Shown here in pieces: positions 8,718 to 17,014 of a DNA stretch of 64,000 bases. A program made the translations under genes and the position numbers. Source of the stretch: UBA6136 sp044350805 (lineage in GTDB: Bacteria; Pseudomonadota; Gammaproteobacteria; Methylococcales; Methylococcaceae). The notes below the pieces were generated by a model, which worked only from the letters and a program-made list of their open reading frames with translations, made no database searches and had not been told where the DNA came from. The stretch lies in contig JBILGU010000005.1 in the NCBI GenBank assembly GCA_044350805.1, forward strand, positions 89,122 to 153,121. Direction: 5' to 3'. Every line of letters begins with the position of its first letter. Position 1 is the stretch's first letter.

Positions 8718-9470
8718 TTAGCATTCGAAGACGCCCCGATAGTAAAGGACCCTGCGGGCTTCCCCTCGAATGACCATGGCGATTCGTGCCCTCAAGATCT
8801 CGGATTCAAAGACCTGATAGTCCCGAGGATCGCCCTCCGGAACGGCCTCAAACCCCTGAAAATCCTCCCGGATCTCCACCCGGGAGAGGCCTGCCGCAAT
8901 CCCACGCCCCGTCGCCTTGACCCAGGCTTCCTTCAAGGTCCAGCCACGCAAGAACAATGCGTGCTGCTCCGTGTCTGAAAGATCCTCAAACCAGCGTTGT
9001 TCTCGGCTCGAGAAGACCTCCCGAATCAGCCCTTCGAGTCGCCGCGTTGGCTTTGGATACTCCACATCCACCCCAAGCGCCATCCCTCGGGCCATCCCCA
9101 TCAGAATGTGGCCTTCGGTATGAGAAAGATTGAACTCGATTTCATGGAGCGCATGATGGGGTTTCCCATAGGGACCGATCACCAGGGGAATTTCTTGCGG
9201 CGGAATTCCGAGGGGGTGTCCTAAAAGCCAGCGAAGGCGGGCCCGCGCTTGAATAAAAACCCGCCGGTTTTCAGGACTCTTGATCGCAAAGGCACGCTCT
9301 TGTTCCTCGATCGAAAGCACATCGAGATACCCTTTTTCAATGGCAAGACTCTCAAAGGGGATCACGGGGTAACAAAAAAGATGCGCCTCATTCGCTTCAA
9401 GCGAAGCGATCTGAGGGGGAGTCGACAGATCGTGGGTCAGTGAAAGCTTCAGAGGTTCGCTCAGCCACAT
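8718..9470 (-). CDS. 4'-phosphopantetheinyl transferase, Sfp type
   Basis: A 250-aa Sfp/Gsp-like phosphopantetheinyl transferase, which moves the 4'-phosphopantetheine arm from CoA onto carrier proteins. The diagnostic motifs are present: LGVDVEYPKP (Mg-binding D and E), and WTLKEAWVKATGRG in the C-terminal half. An upstream FNLSHTEGHILMG segment matches the P1-like motif. The size is that of the two-lobed Sfp class, not the 120-aa AcpS class. No NRPS or PKS gene is in the window, so the carrier protein is unknown; Sfp-type enzymes can also modify fatty-acid ACP. Convergent with the FAD oxidase gene. Confidence 0.88.
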   Translation of the reverse strand: MWLSEPLKLSLTHDLSTPPQIASLEANEAHLFCYPVIPFESLAIEKGYLDVLSIEEQERAFAIKSPENRRVFIQARARLRWLLGHPLGIPPQEIPLVIGPYGKPHHALHEIEFNLSHTEGHILMGMARGMALGVDVEYPKPTRRLEGLIREVFSSREQRWFEDLSDTEQHALFLRGWTLKEAWVKATGRGIAAGLSRVEIREDFQGFEAVPEGDPRDYQVFESEILRARIAMVIRGEARRVLYYRGVFEC

Positions 9471-9542
9471 GTTCGGGCGTATCCTTATGGTTCAATAACA
9501 GGCATTCGCCTTCAGCTCATCCGAGAAAAAAACCTGCGCCTC

Positions 9543-10598
9543 ATGCCCACACTGACCCAAGTACGTGCCCGTTGGGCCGCAACCATCGGCATTCTCGCCC
9601 TCGGTCTTTGGACCCTTCACGGTTTTCTCCTCCCCATCGTATGGGCCATCGTCTTTTCCCTGACGCTCTGGCCATTGTACGACGCGATCCGAAAAAACCT
9701 TTCGCCAGGTCCCCGGGGCGTTATCTATGCAGCCCTTGGGATGACGCTTGGGATGGCCATTCTGCTTTATGGACCGGTCAGCTATGGGCTGGTTCGTCTT
9801 TTGAAGGAAATGCAGTCGCTGATCAGTCTCATCCACTCAGCGCAAGTCGAAGGCATTGCACCGCCCCTTTGGCTGGAAACCATTCCTCTGGCAGGCGCCG
9901 AGCTCGTTCATCTTTGGAACCAATGGCTCGGCAGCGCTGAGTCGTTTAAAGATCTGGCGCACGTCCTTTTTAGCAGCCATCTTCCGGGCTATACCCGCGT
10001 TCTGGCGGCCTTTATTGTGCATCGGTTGGCTTCGGCCTTTTTTACCCTGGTGGTCTTTTTCTTCATTCTCCTGAACGGCGATATGTTGAAGGAGGAAGTC
10101 TTGAAAAAGGCCGAACGCCTCTTTGGGGAAAATGGCGATCGACACGTGCGTCATGCCGCCAATGCCGTTCGGGCGACCGTCAATGGCATCGTGCTCGTGG
10201 CCTTGGGTCAGGGCGTCGCCTTGGGGTTTGGTTTCCATTTAGCGGGCTTTCAGCATGCGGCCCTTTTTGGCGTCCTGACGAGTCTTGTCGCCCTCATCCC
10301 TTTTGCCGCCAAGCTGATCTCCTTCGCTGCGGCGCTCGTCTTGATCTCGGAAGGTGCGGTTGCCGCAGGGATCGCTTTTTTGGTCTACGGCCTCTTGGTT
10401 GTGATCCTTGCCGATAATTACGTCAAACCCAAACTGATCGGAAATCAGGTCCGACTGCCCTTCATCTGGACGCTTCTGGGGATCCTGGGGGGCATCGAGA
10501 GTTTTGGCTTTGTCGGCCTTTTCCTTGGACCGACCATCATGGCCGTCCTCATGTCCATCTGGCGCGATAGCCGTGAATCGCAGACCTCCGCCGCCTAA
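9543..10598 (+). CDS. AI-2E family (PerM/YhhT-like) membrane transporter
   Basis: A 351-aa polytopic inner-membrane protein of the AI-2E exporter / UPF0118 family. Hydrophobic segments are spread over both halves. The conserved C-terminal region is clear: LIPFAAKLISFAAALVLIS, then DNYVKPKLIGNQVRLPFIWTLLGILGGIESFGFVGLFLGP, whose PxLIG and GGxxxFGxxGxxxGP motifs mark the family. Members range from autoinducer-2 exporters to Na/H antiporters, so the substrate is not predictable. It is followed after 6 bp by a CPBP protease gene and then cmoA. Confidence 0.85.
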   Translation: MPTLTQVRARWAATIGILALGLWTLHGFLLPIVWAIVFSLTLWPLYDAIRKNLSPGPRGVIYAALGMTLGMAILLYGPVSYGLVRLLKEMQSLISLIHSAQVEGIAPPLWLETIPLAGAELVHLWNQWLGSAESFKDLAHVLFSSHLPGYTRVLAAFIVHRLASAFFTLVVFFFILLNGDMLKEEVLKKAERLFGENGDRHVRHAANAVRATVNGIVLVALGQGVALGFGFHLAGFQHAALFGVLTSLVALIPFAAKLISFAAALVLISEGAVAAGIAFLVYGLLVVILADNYVKPKLIGNQVRLPFIWTLLGILGGIESFGFVGLFLGPTIMAVLMSIWRDSRESQTSAA

Positions 10599-10604
10599 AT
10601 CCAG

Positions 10605-11495
10605 ATGAAACATCCGTCTGCCTGGATCAAGGGCCTGATCATTCCCTGGGGCTATCTGCTGGCCTCCGCCTTACTGTCCGCGGTGATCTCCTACCCGCTG
10701 TTCCGGCTTTTTGGTGATGGCGACATCAGTTTTTTCAGATCCCTCGTCAGTCGGATCGGGCAGGGTTTTCTGTTGCTGGGACTCATTCCGATCAGCCGGC
10801 ATCTGGCTTTAAAACGCGCCGAATTTGGGCTTCAAAAGGGGTCCTTTTCTGGCCTTTTCCGGGGATTTGGACTCGGGGTTTTGACCCTCAGCCTGCACGG
10901 CCTTCTCCTCATCTCCTTTGGCGTTCGAACGCCCCAGATACCGGATATGGGCCTGATTCATATTACGGCAGCCGCCCTTTCAGCCGCAGGTGCGGGGTTG
11001 GGTGTAGCGCTGCTTGAAGAAACCCTCTTTCGCGGGGCTTTGATCGCCATTTTGATGCGCATGGCAGGCCCTCGTGTGGCCATCGTGATCTCGGCCCTCG
11101 ACTATGCAGCGCTTCATTTCATCGGGACCCACTGGACCACAGAGCCTTCCCTGGTCGGGTGGGATACCGGTTTCAGAATTGCGCTGGATGGGTTTTCACA
11201 CCTTCCTTTTGCTGATCCAGGATCGTTTCTCGCTCTTTTTCTAGCCGGGATCCTTTTGGGATCCGTGCGGCTTTTCTTCAAGGGCGGGCTTTTCTTTTCC
11301 ATCGGCCTTCATGCGGGATGGGTCTTTGTCATTAAACTTTTCAAGCCCCTGACCCTGCTTCATCCCTACTCCCCCTGGATCTTCCTGATCGGGACCTATG
11401 ACCAAGTGATCGGTTATCTTTCCTGCACGTGGGTCTTTATGCTGTTGACCCTGATTTTTTTCTATCAAAGACGACTTCACGCCTCACGCGCATGA
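10605..11495 (+). CDS. CPBP family intramembrane glutamic endopeptidase
   Basis: A 296-aa multispanning protein of the CPBP/Abi family. The signature EETLFRGALIAILMR (EExxxR) comes first, followed by a conserved His-containing helix (ALHFIGTH) and the second His motif near GGLFFSIGLHAGW. Members are intramembrane proteases related to Rce1, some involved in bacteriocin immunity or membrane-protein processing. A bounding 4-bp overlap couples it to cmoA. Nothing here identifies a substrate. Confidence 0.8.
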   Translation: MKHPSAWIKGLIIPWGYLLASALLSAVISYPLFRLFGDGDISFFRSLVSRIGQGFLLLGLIPISRHLALKRAEFGLQKGSFSGLFRGFGLGVLTLSLHGLLLISFGVRTPQIPDMGLIHITAAALSAAGAGLGVALLEETLFRGALIAILMRMAGPRVAIVISALDYAALHFIGTHWTTEPSLVGWDTGFRIALDGFSHLPFADPGSFLALFLAGILLGSVRLFFKGGLFFSIGLHAGWVFVIKLFKPLTLLHPYSPWIFLIGTYDQVIGYLSCTWVFMLLTLIFFYQRRLHASRA

Positions 11496-12232
11496 CCCAA
11501 AAAGACGAAAAATTTAAAGATCCCCTCCCCGTGGTCAATGATTTTGATTTTGGCTCGGAAACCGCGCGGGTCTTTGACGATATGTTGGATCGATCCGTCC
11601 CCTTCTACAGCGAAATTCAGCGCATGATGGGGGAGATTGCCAAGGATTTTGCGGTCCCGAATACCAGAATCTATGACCTGGGCTGCTCGACGGGGACCAC
11701 ACTGCAACATCTCGATCACGTCATCGAGGACCCTGTCACACTCATCGGAATGGATTCCTCACCGGAGATGCTGGCCCGGGCCCAGGCAAAATTCAAAGCG
11801 CATCCCTTAAATCACCCGGTCGAACTCATTGAAGCCAATCTGGAAGAGGCGCTTCCCATCGAAAATGCCTCGGTCGTGGTCCTCAATCTCACACTCCAGT
11901 TTGTCCGCCCGATCTACCGGGATCAGCTACTGGCGCAGATTGCTCAGGGAACCCGGAGCGGAGGGTGTCTGATTCTGGTCGAAAAAGTTCTGAGTGAACA
12001 TTCCGCGCTGAACCGCCTTTTCATCAAGAACTACTACGGATTCAAACGACGGAACGGCTACAGCGACATGGAGATTTCGCAAAAACGAGAGGCCCTTGAA
12101 AATATTCTGGTGCCCTATCATGAGTCTGAAAACCGAGAACTCCTCGCCCGCAACGGTTTTACCTGCGTGGAACCTTTCTTTCGCTGGTATAACTTTTCTG
12201 GCCTGATTGCGCTTCGAAACCCGGCCTTGTGA
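11492..12232 (+). CDS. cmoA: Carboxy-SAM synthase CmoA
   Basis: CmoA (246 aa) converts SAM and prephenate to carboxy-SAM, used by CmoB to make the wobble base cmo5U34 in tRNA. The Rossmann SAM motif is IYDLGCSTGTTLQHLD, followed by IGMDSSPEMLARAQAKF. Family features NLTLQFVRPIYRDQLL and the C-terminal KNYYGFKRRNGYSDMEISQKREALE are present. I chose ATG 11492, in an ATGA overlap with the upstream protease, giving MTQKDEKF. No cmoB is in the window. Confidence 0.92.
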   Translation: MTQKDEKFKDPLPVVNDFDFGSETARVFDDMLDRSVPFYSEIQRMMGEIAKDFAVPNTRIYDLGCSTGTTLQHLDHVIEDPVTLIGMDSSPEMLARAQAKFKAHPLNHPVELIEANLEEALPIENASVVVLNLTLQFVRPIYRDQLLAQIAQGTRSGGCLILVEKVLSEHSALNRLFIKNYYGFKRRNGYSDMEISQKREALENILVPYHESENRELLARNGFTCVEPFFRWYNFSGLIALRNPAL

Positions 12233-12338
12233 TCCCGGTTTTTGCGATAATCGTGCAACTTCAGTTCCCACAGACCCCAAAATTTTCATCCCCAACATGG
12301 CCTTGAGCGCATCACGAAAATCCAAACCCGGCCTTCCA

Positions 12339-12965
12339 ATGCAAAAAGGGCTTCTGGTCATGTGGAATGACCTCAAGGGCTTTGGCTTTATTCGGCCTGA
12401 GGGAACGGAGGATGACTATTTCGTTCACATCAGCACATTCAAAAAGGGATTGCCTCGCCGTCCAGAACTGGGGGATGAAGTCCACTTCAGACCCCATGTT
12501 GGCACGAGCGGACGAAAACGGGCTGCCTTTGCCCTGATTCCCTCCCTTGAGCCCCCACCCTCACCCAAAGGCCAAAATTTCAGGCTAAACCCAAGACCCC
12601 GATCCGTCATGGTCAACCTCCTGATCATCACGCCCCTGGTCCTTTCGGGTTACCTTCTCGTGCTGGCCAAGAACCCGATTCCCTTCTTTGCCTACTGGAT
12701 CCTCAGTATCCTGGTGATGTTTCTCTATGGGACCGACAAGGCCCATGCGGCCACACACCGCTGGCGGGTTCCGGAAATTTATCTGCATACGCTCGAGTTC
12801 ATGGGCGGATGGCCCGGTGCCCTGATCGCGCAAAACGATTTCCGCCACAAGACGCGGGTCACCACCTACGTCTGGATTCTTCGTGGGATTATCGCCATCC
12901 ATCTGATGGCGTGGTTCATTTATTTTTACTGGACGGCAAAACAGGCGGGGCTGGGACTGGAATAA
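12339..12965 (+). CDS. Cold-shock domain / DUF1294 membrane protein
   Basis: A 208-aa two-domain protein. Residues 1-65 form a cold-shock (OB-fold) domain with the RNP1-like KGLLVMWNDLKGFGFIRPEG and YFVHISTF. After a proline-rich linker, two membrane segments frame a DUF1294 domain with YGTDKAHAATHRWRVPEIYLH, LEFMGGWPGALIAQ and FRHKTRVTTY, all typical of the family. The function of this fusion, common in proteobacteria, is unknown; a membrane-tethered nucleic-acid binder is the simplest reading. ATG 12339 fits the family start, but ATG 12297 in frame would add 14 residues, and neither has a good ribosome-binding site. Confidence 0.8.
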   Translation: MQKGLLVMWNDLKGFGFIRPEGTEDDYFVHISTFKKGLPRRPELGDEVHFRPHVGTSGRKRAAFALIPSLEPPPSPKGQNFRLNPRPRSVMVNLLIITPLVLSGYLLVLAKNPIPFFAYWILSILVMFLYGTDKAHAATHRWRVPEIYLHTLEFMGGWPGALIAQNDFRHKTRVTTYVWILRGIIAIHLMAWFIYFYWTAKQAGLGLE

Positions 12966-12979
12966 GTCCGAACCGCAGG

Positions 12980-13609
12980 TCAGGACAACGTGGCTTCGAT
13001 TTCACTCACCAACGCCTGGATCTCAAGGGTCGCAGGGCTTTTAGGGGCAAACTCGAGAACCGAAAGACCGGCGGCGGCACTTTCGGCAAAGACCACCCGT
13101 TGCGTGATGACCGTCTTGAAAACGTCGAAGGGATAATCCTTGAGGGCATCGGCGACTTCCCGTCCGATCGCCGTGTTACTGACCAGCCGATTAACGACAA
13201 AGCGCGCCTTAAGATCGGCCTTGTAGATCATCGCCTCCTGGATCAGCTTGACAATCTCATCCGCAGCCCAGATATCGTAGGGGGAGGGCTGGACGGGAAT
13301 GATCACCAGATCACTGGCCATGATGGCGGAACGGGCCAGATCATTGACTCGCGGCGGTCCATCAATCACCACATGACTGTTCTGGCTCCCAAAGCCAGGA
13401 ACGTCCTTGTGGAGGGTCGCTCGGGCCATGCCGACCACTGGAAAGAGGCTTTCTCCCTGACGGCTGGCCTGCCAATCCAATGCACTGGACTGGGGATCGG
13501 CATCAATCAGCAGCGTTTTCCCTCCGGCAAGGGCAAAGGCGGATGCCAGATTGATCGACAGGGTCGTTTTGCCGACCCCACCCTTCTGATTCAGCACACT
13601 GATGATCAT
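12980..13609 (-). CDS. parA: ParA family ATPase (solo, plasmid-partition type)
   Basis: A 209-aa deviant Walker ATPase. The P-loop QKGGVGKTTLSINLA is at residues 8-22, the Walker A' LIDADPQSSALDW follows, and VVIDGPPRVNDLARSA carries the switch Asp. Later motifs IIPVQPSPYDIWAADE and RVVFAESAAAG match the small ParA group common on plasmids and integrated elements, which lack the N-terminal HTH of chromosomal ParA. No parB is adjacent. The start ATG (complement of 13607-13609) gives MIISVLNQKGG; a longer frame upstream is not needed. Its 5' side faces the DnaA-box region. Confidence 0.85.
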   Translation of the reverse strand: MIISVLNQKGGVGKTTLSINLASAFALAGGKTLLIDADPQSSALDWQASRQGESLFPVVGMARATLHKDVPGFGSQNSHVVIDGPPRVNDLARSAIMASDLVIIPVQPSPYDIWAADEIVKLIQEAMIYKADLKARFVVNRLVSNTAIGREVADALKDYPFDVFKTVITQRVVFAESAAAGLSVLEFAPKSPATLEIQALVSEIEATLS

Positions 13610-13699
13610 GGGTGTATGTGTTTTGCCAAGGAGGATGGGAACCATCATAGGGCCTGAGGAGAGGTCTCGCAACTTGCTCCTTAGGAAGAAAAAGGATCC

Positions 13700-13898
13700 T
13701 TACATTATGAAATATAAAGATTTTTCTTTATGGTAGTTCTTAGTGAGGCCCCTTTCTGTGGATAAGTCAAAAGGGCGTTAATGAACAGTCAGTTGCCACA
13801 TCTTGGACCTGTGGAAAAGGGGGCAAAGTCATCCTCGACACCTTGTGGATAAGTGGACCTTTGATGGAAGGTCCAAATTCATTCACCGCTTATCCACA
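13700..13898. other. DnaA-box cluster with adjoining AT-rich tract (origin-like)
   Basis: The non-coding gap 13610-13956 holds three perfect copies of the DnaA box TTATCCACA: 13757-13765 and 13844-13852 as TGTGGATAA, and 13890-13898 as TTATCCACA. A fourth site, 13810-13818 (TGTGGAAAA), fits the TTWTNCACA consensus. Immediately to the left, 13700-13740 is strongly AT-rich and contains GATTTTTCTTTA, resembling an unwinding-element 13-mer. Four boxes in 142 bp plus an AT-rich flank is the layout of a replication origin. Short ORFs over this stretch look spurious. It could instead be a DnaA-titration site or a regulatory region for parA or degP. Confidence 0.6.
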
Positions 13899-13956
13899 GA
13901 GCCAAGGCCGATGGGTCCACAGGGTTGTCCCCACAAACCCACCGAAAAAAATCCAT

Positions 13957-15477
13957 TTATTTTTCCTTGGAGAGATTCAAAGGGATGAAAAGCGTGTTGC
14001 CCTGACGCTCAATCAGGAGAGCAACATGCTGACCCGCTTTCTCGGCCAACTTCTTGAGTGTTTCGACATCAGAAACCGGTTCCCCGTTGACGGCCAGAAG
14101 CACATCGCCCTTGAGGATGCCGGCCTTTTGAGCCGGGCCAACCGCTTTTTCGATCATCAGCCCACCCTCAACCCCATGCTTTTGACGCTCCTCAGGGGAC
14201 AGAGGGCGGATCGCTAAACCGAGGCGGCCCGGCTTTTGTGCCTTGGCTTCGGCCTTGGGAGCCGCTTCCGGTTTCGGCGCATCATCGAGATCTGCAACCG
14301 TGACTTTGAGATCCATGGCCTTGCCGTCGCGCCAGATTTTCAAAAGGGCATCGGAACCGGGTTTCAAGATGGCGACTTTCGGGGGAAGCTCCCGCGAATC
14401 GATGACCTTTTCCCCGTTGAGGGCGAGAATGACATCACCCGGCTTGATTCCGGCCTTGGCCCCTGGACCATCGGGGGGCACCATGCCGACCAGGGCGCCT
14501 TCGGGTTTTTCAAGACCGAAGGATTCGGCAAGCCCCTGGCTTAGATCCTGAACGGAAACCCCCAGACGACCGCGGGTCACGTGCCCCTTTTCGAGAATTT
14601 GGCGCTCGACATCCAGAGCGACATCGATCGGAATGGCAAAGGAGAGGCCCTGATAGCCACCCGAACTGGTATAGATCTGCGAGTTGATGCCGATGACCTC
14701 GCCGTGGGTATTGAGGAGAGGGCCACCCGAGTTTCCGGGATTGACGGCCACATCGGTCTGGATGAAGGGCACATAGCCTTCTTCCGGAAGGGACCGGGCT
14801 TTGGCCGAGACGATGCCTGCGGTGACCGTATTTTCAAATCCGAACGGCGAACCAATTGCCATCACCCATTCACCTACGCGCGTGGTACTGGGGTTACCAA
14901 TGGGCACGACGGGGAGATCCTTGCCCTCAATCTTGAGGACGGCGGTATCGGACAGCTTGTCGACGCCCACCACCTTGGCAGCAAATTCCCGGCGATCCTG
15001 AAGCCTGACCGTGACTTCGGTGGCCCCATTGACCACATGCGCATTGGTCAGAACGACCCCATCCGCCCGGACGATAAAACCGGACCCCATGCCCTCTTGC
15101 GGCATCGGATTCTTAGGCGATTCCTGCGGACCAAAAAAGGGCAGGAAGGGGTCGTCGCCCTCTGGGGCTTCCGGGGCATTTTCTTCCGCCTCGGGCTTGA
15201 CCTTCTGGGGATCGACCCGCGTGCTGATGTTGACCACCGCTGGAGCGGCCCCTGCGGCAATTGCAGCAAAGTCGTCGAAATCCGCGGCAATGCGGGGGGT
15301 CTCAGGCGTTGACGTTGGCGTGGGTGTGGCCACGGAGGGCGTCGAGGGGACCGGTGCGAGCGGTGGGGGGGACGCTTTGTCGGATGTCAGTATCGGGCGA
15401 AGCAGGTAGCCTCCAGCAAACCCTGCGGTCACGATGAGGGCAAGAGTCAGGGGCTTCAGCCGGGGAAGGTTGCTCAT
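13957..15477 (-). CDS. degP: Do family periplasmic serine protease (DegP/DegQ/MucD)
   Basis: A 506-aa HtrA-type protease and chaperone for misfolded periplasmic proteins. It has an N-terminal signal or anchor (LTLALIVTAGFAGGYLL), a Pro/Thr-rich linker, then a trypsin-like domain with the full triad: H147 (TNAHVVNGA), D177 (KLSDTAVLKI) and S250 (NPGNSGGPLL). Two PDZ domains follow, marked by LGVSVQDLSQGLAESFGL and LGLAIRPLSPEERQKHG. Paralogs DegP, DegQ and MucD cannot be separated safely here. A sigma-E-like promoter is visible upstream, and the gene ends next to the DnaA-box region. Confidence 0.92.
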   Translation of the reverse strand: MSNLPRLKPLTLALIVTAGFAGGYLLRPILTSDKASPPPLAPVPSTPSVATPTPTSTPETPRIAADFDDFAAIAAGAAPAVVNISTRVDPQKVKPEAEENAPEAPEGDDPFLPFFGPQESPKNPMPQEGMGSGFIVRADGVVLTNAHVVNGATEVTVRLQDRREFAAKVVGVDKLSDTAVLKIEGKDLPVVPIGNPSTTRVGEWVMAIGSPFGFENTVTAGIVSAKARSLPEEGYVPFIQTDVAVNPGNSGGPLLNTHGEVIGINSQIYTSSGGYQGLSFAIPIDVALDVERQILEKGHVTRGRLGVSVQDLSQGLAESFGLEKPEGALVGMVPPDGPGAKAGIKPGDVILALNGEKVIDSRELPPKVAILKPGSDALLKIWRDGKAMDLKVTVADLDDAPKPEAAPKAEAKAQKPGRLGLAIRPLSPEERQKHGVEGGLMIEKAVGPAQKAGILKGDVLLAVNGEPVSDVETLKKLAEKAGQHVALLIERQGNTLFIPLNLSKEK

Positions 15478-15540
15478 AGGAATGTCCGGATAGTTCTTTG
15501 AGGATGCCGTCAGGGCGATGTGGGGACAGAGAGTCTTAAC

Positions 15541-15570
15541 TTAAAGACCCTTTTTCGCCCCCGAAGTTTC
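15541..15570 (-). promoter_or_regulatory. Possible sigma-E-type promoter upstream of degP
   Basis: On the minus strand GAAACTT (complement of 15564-15570), a 16-bp spacer and TCTTTAA (complement of 15541-15547) resemble the sigma-E pattern GGAACTT-N16-TCTGA. It lies 64 bp upstream of the degP start. HtrA genes are classic sigma-E targets, which raises the prior, but the -10 match is imperfect. Confidence 0.35.
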
Positions 15571-15583
15571 GAAAAGAGCGAAT

Positions 15584-17014
15584 TCAGGCGTTTTGAAGGC
15601 GAAGTCGCGCCAGAAGCCAAAGATAGGCCAATCGGAGACCCGTGATGAACACACCGGAAAGACCGATCAAGAGAAGCAGCTTTTGAAAGGCATAGTCGAC
15701 CAATGCTTCTCCGGTTTCACGGGAGACCTTGGATAATCCCGAAAGCCGGTCCGTTTCAGCCACGGAGAGGACCTGACTGAGAAGGCGCTGAAATTCCGAG
15801 GACATCATGTTGATCTCGCTCGCTGCCTTGCCCCATTCGCGAATATCGAAGGGAGGCGAGTTGGGATCAGAGGGCCAACTTTGAAGCCGTTGAATCAGAC
15901 CATCATAGGTTTTGAAGGCCTGATCCGTGGCCTGAGCCATTTGGGCGCCCTCCGAAAAGGTCTCCTGGGTGGCTTTGGCCAAATCCTGAAGTCCCTCACG
16001 TTCATGGGAGAAGGCGTTGAGGACTTTTTCACGCTCGGCACTCAGGAAAGCCGGAAGGGAATCAAGGCTCTTGGACAAGCGTTCACCGGAACCTGCAATT
16101 TGGGAGGTGTTTTGGACCAGGCCAGCCACTTCGGGTATTTCCACGGAGCGAAGGGCCAGAAGTTCCATCTGCCATTCAATCAACTGGGGAAGTCGCTGCC
16201 CCATGAAAAGGGCGCGCTCGGCAAAAAGGCGCGTTTCGGTGAGTTCGCGGGTCGCAGGATCAAGGCCTGCCAGGGGGTCCATGTCCAAAAGGGCAAAAAC
16301 ACTGCTCGGCAGCATTTTGTTCGGACGGCTTTTCTCAAAGCCCTTGGTCACATCGTTGATAAGCGCATTGCTGGCAAAGGCTTCAAGATCCCCATTGGGT
16401 TCGCGTGAGGTCTCCCGCCATTTATCAATGGCTTCACGCAGTTCGGCCATCATCTCCTTAGTCAGGACACGTTCAGCGATGGTCCAGATTTCCTTTTCGC
16501 GGTCTTGGAGCGATTTCAGCATGGGTTCTGCCGAGGCGCCGTAGACTTTGGGAAGCCAGTAATCTTCAACCCGGTGACGAGCGCCTGAGGCCAGGACCGT
16601 CAGGCCAACCAGATTGGCCAGAGCATTGGAACCGGAAGCCAGACCATAGACATCGGAGGCCAGGGCCACCTTGATGGTCAGAAGCTCAGATCGCCGGATC
16701 GGTTGCTGATTTCGGGAGAGTTGCTCGGCGGCCTTCGAGCTTGAGAGGACAAAATTGTCCGCAAAGCGGAGCATGTCCTCCTGAAGCTCAATGGGATCCA
16801 CGGCCTCGGTTTCCTGGCCGCCGGGCAAGACGGCTTTGACCATGCGAACCGGAATATCCACGGTGGTCGTGATGAGCGAGCAACCACTCAAAATCCCCAG
16901 CAAAATCGCAGGCAGGATGATCGGCTTGATGGAACGATAGTGCACGGATTCAGCAGGAGGCAGAGCCTTCTTGGGAGACATTGAACTGGATTGTAACCCC
17001 TTGGAATCGCTCAC
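15584..17014 (-). CDS. Putative lipoprotein with C-terminal membrane helix, paired with a sensor kinase
   Basis: A 476-aa protein I cannot assign to a named family. A lipobox-like LLGILSGC ends a hydrophobic stretch near residue 45; an internal ATG at residue 12 would give a more normal signal length. The body is mostly helical and likely coiled-coil, with many Glu/Lys/Gln residues (LSAEREKVLNAFSHEREGLQDLAKATQETF), and ends in a membrane helix (LLLLIGLSGVFITGLRLAYLWLLARL). The architecture suggests a periplasmic sensor or signalling scaffold. Its start overlaps the stop of the upstream histidine kinase by 4 bp, so the two are coupled and probably act together. Confidence 0.6.
   Translation of the reverse strand: MSDSKGLQSSSMSPKKALPPAESVHYRSIKPIILPAILLGILSGCSLITTTVDIPVRMVKAVLPGGQETEAVDPIELQEDMLRFADNFVLSSSKAAEQLSRNQQPIRRSELLTIKVALASDVYGLASGSNALANLVGLTVLASGARHRVEDYWLPKVYGASAEPMLKSLQDREKEIWTIAERVLTKEMMAELREAIDKWRETSREPNGDLEAFASNALINDVTKGFEKSRPNKMLPSSVFALLDMDPLAGLDPATRELTETRLFAERALFMGQRLPQLIEWQMELLALRSVEIPEVAGLVQNTSQIAGSGERLSKSLDSLPAFLSAEREKVLNAFSHEREGLQDLAKATQETFSEGAQMAQATDQAFKTYDGLIQRLQSWPSDPNSPPFDIREWGKAASEINMMSSEFQRLLSQVLSVAETDRLSGLSKVSRETGEALVDYAFQKLLLLIGLSGVFITGLRLAYLWLLARLRLQNA

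Noticed and set aside
8703..8721. Terminator between the FAD oxidase and phosphopantetheinyl transferase genes
   Set aside because: The CTAAAG/CTTTAG stem is only 6 bp, AT-rich and without a T tract; too weak to list as a feature.
12809..13657. 282-codon plus-strand frame across parA
   Set aside because: Mirror of parA codons; no ribosome-binding site and no family features.
13803..14217. Short plus-strand frames over the DnaA-box region
   Set aside because: They read through the DnaA boxes and into the antisense of degP; no ribosome-binding sites or plausible protein.
14581..15312. 243-codon plus-strand frame inside degP
   Set aside because: Antisense to the intact protease with both catalytic and PDZ regions; the translation is low in hydrophobic order and matches nothing.
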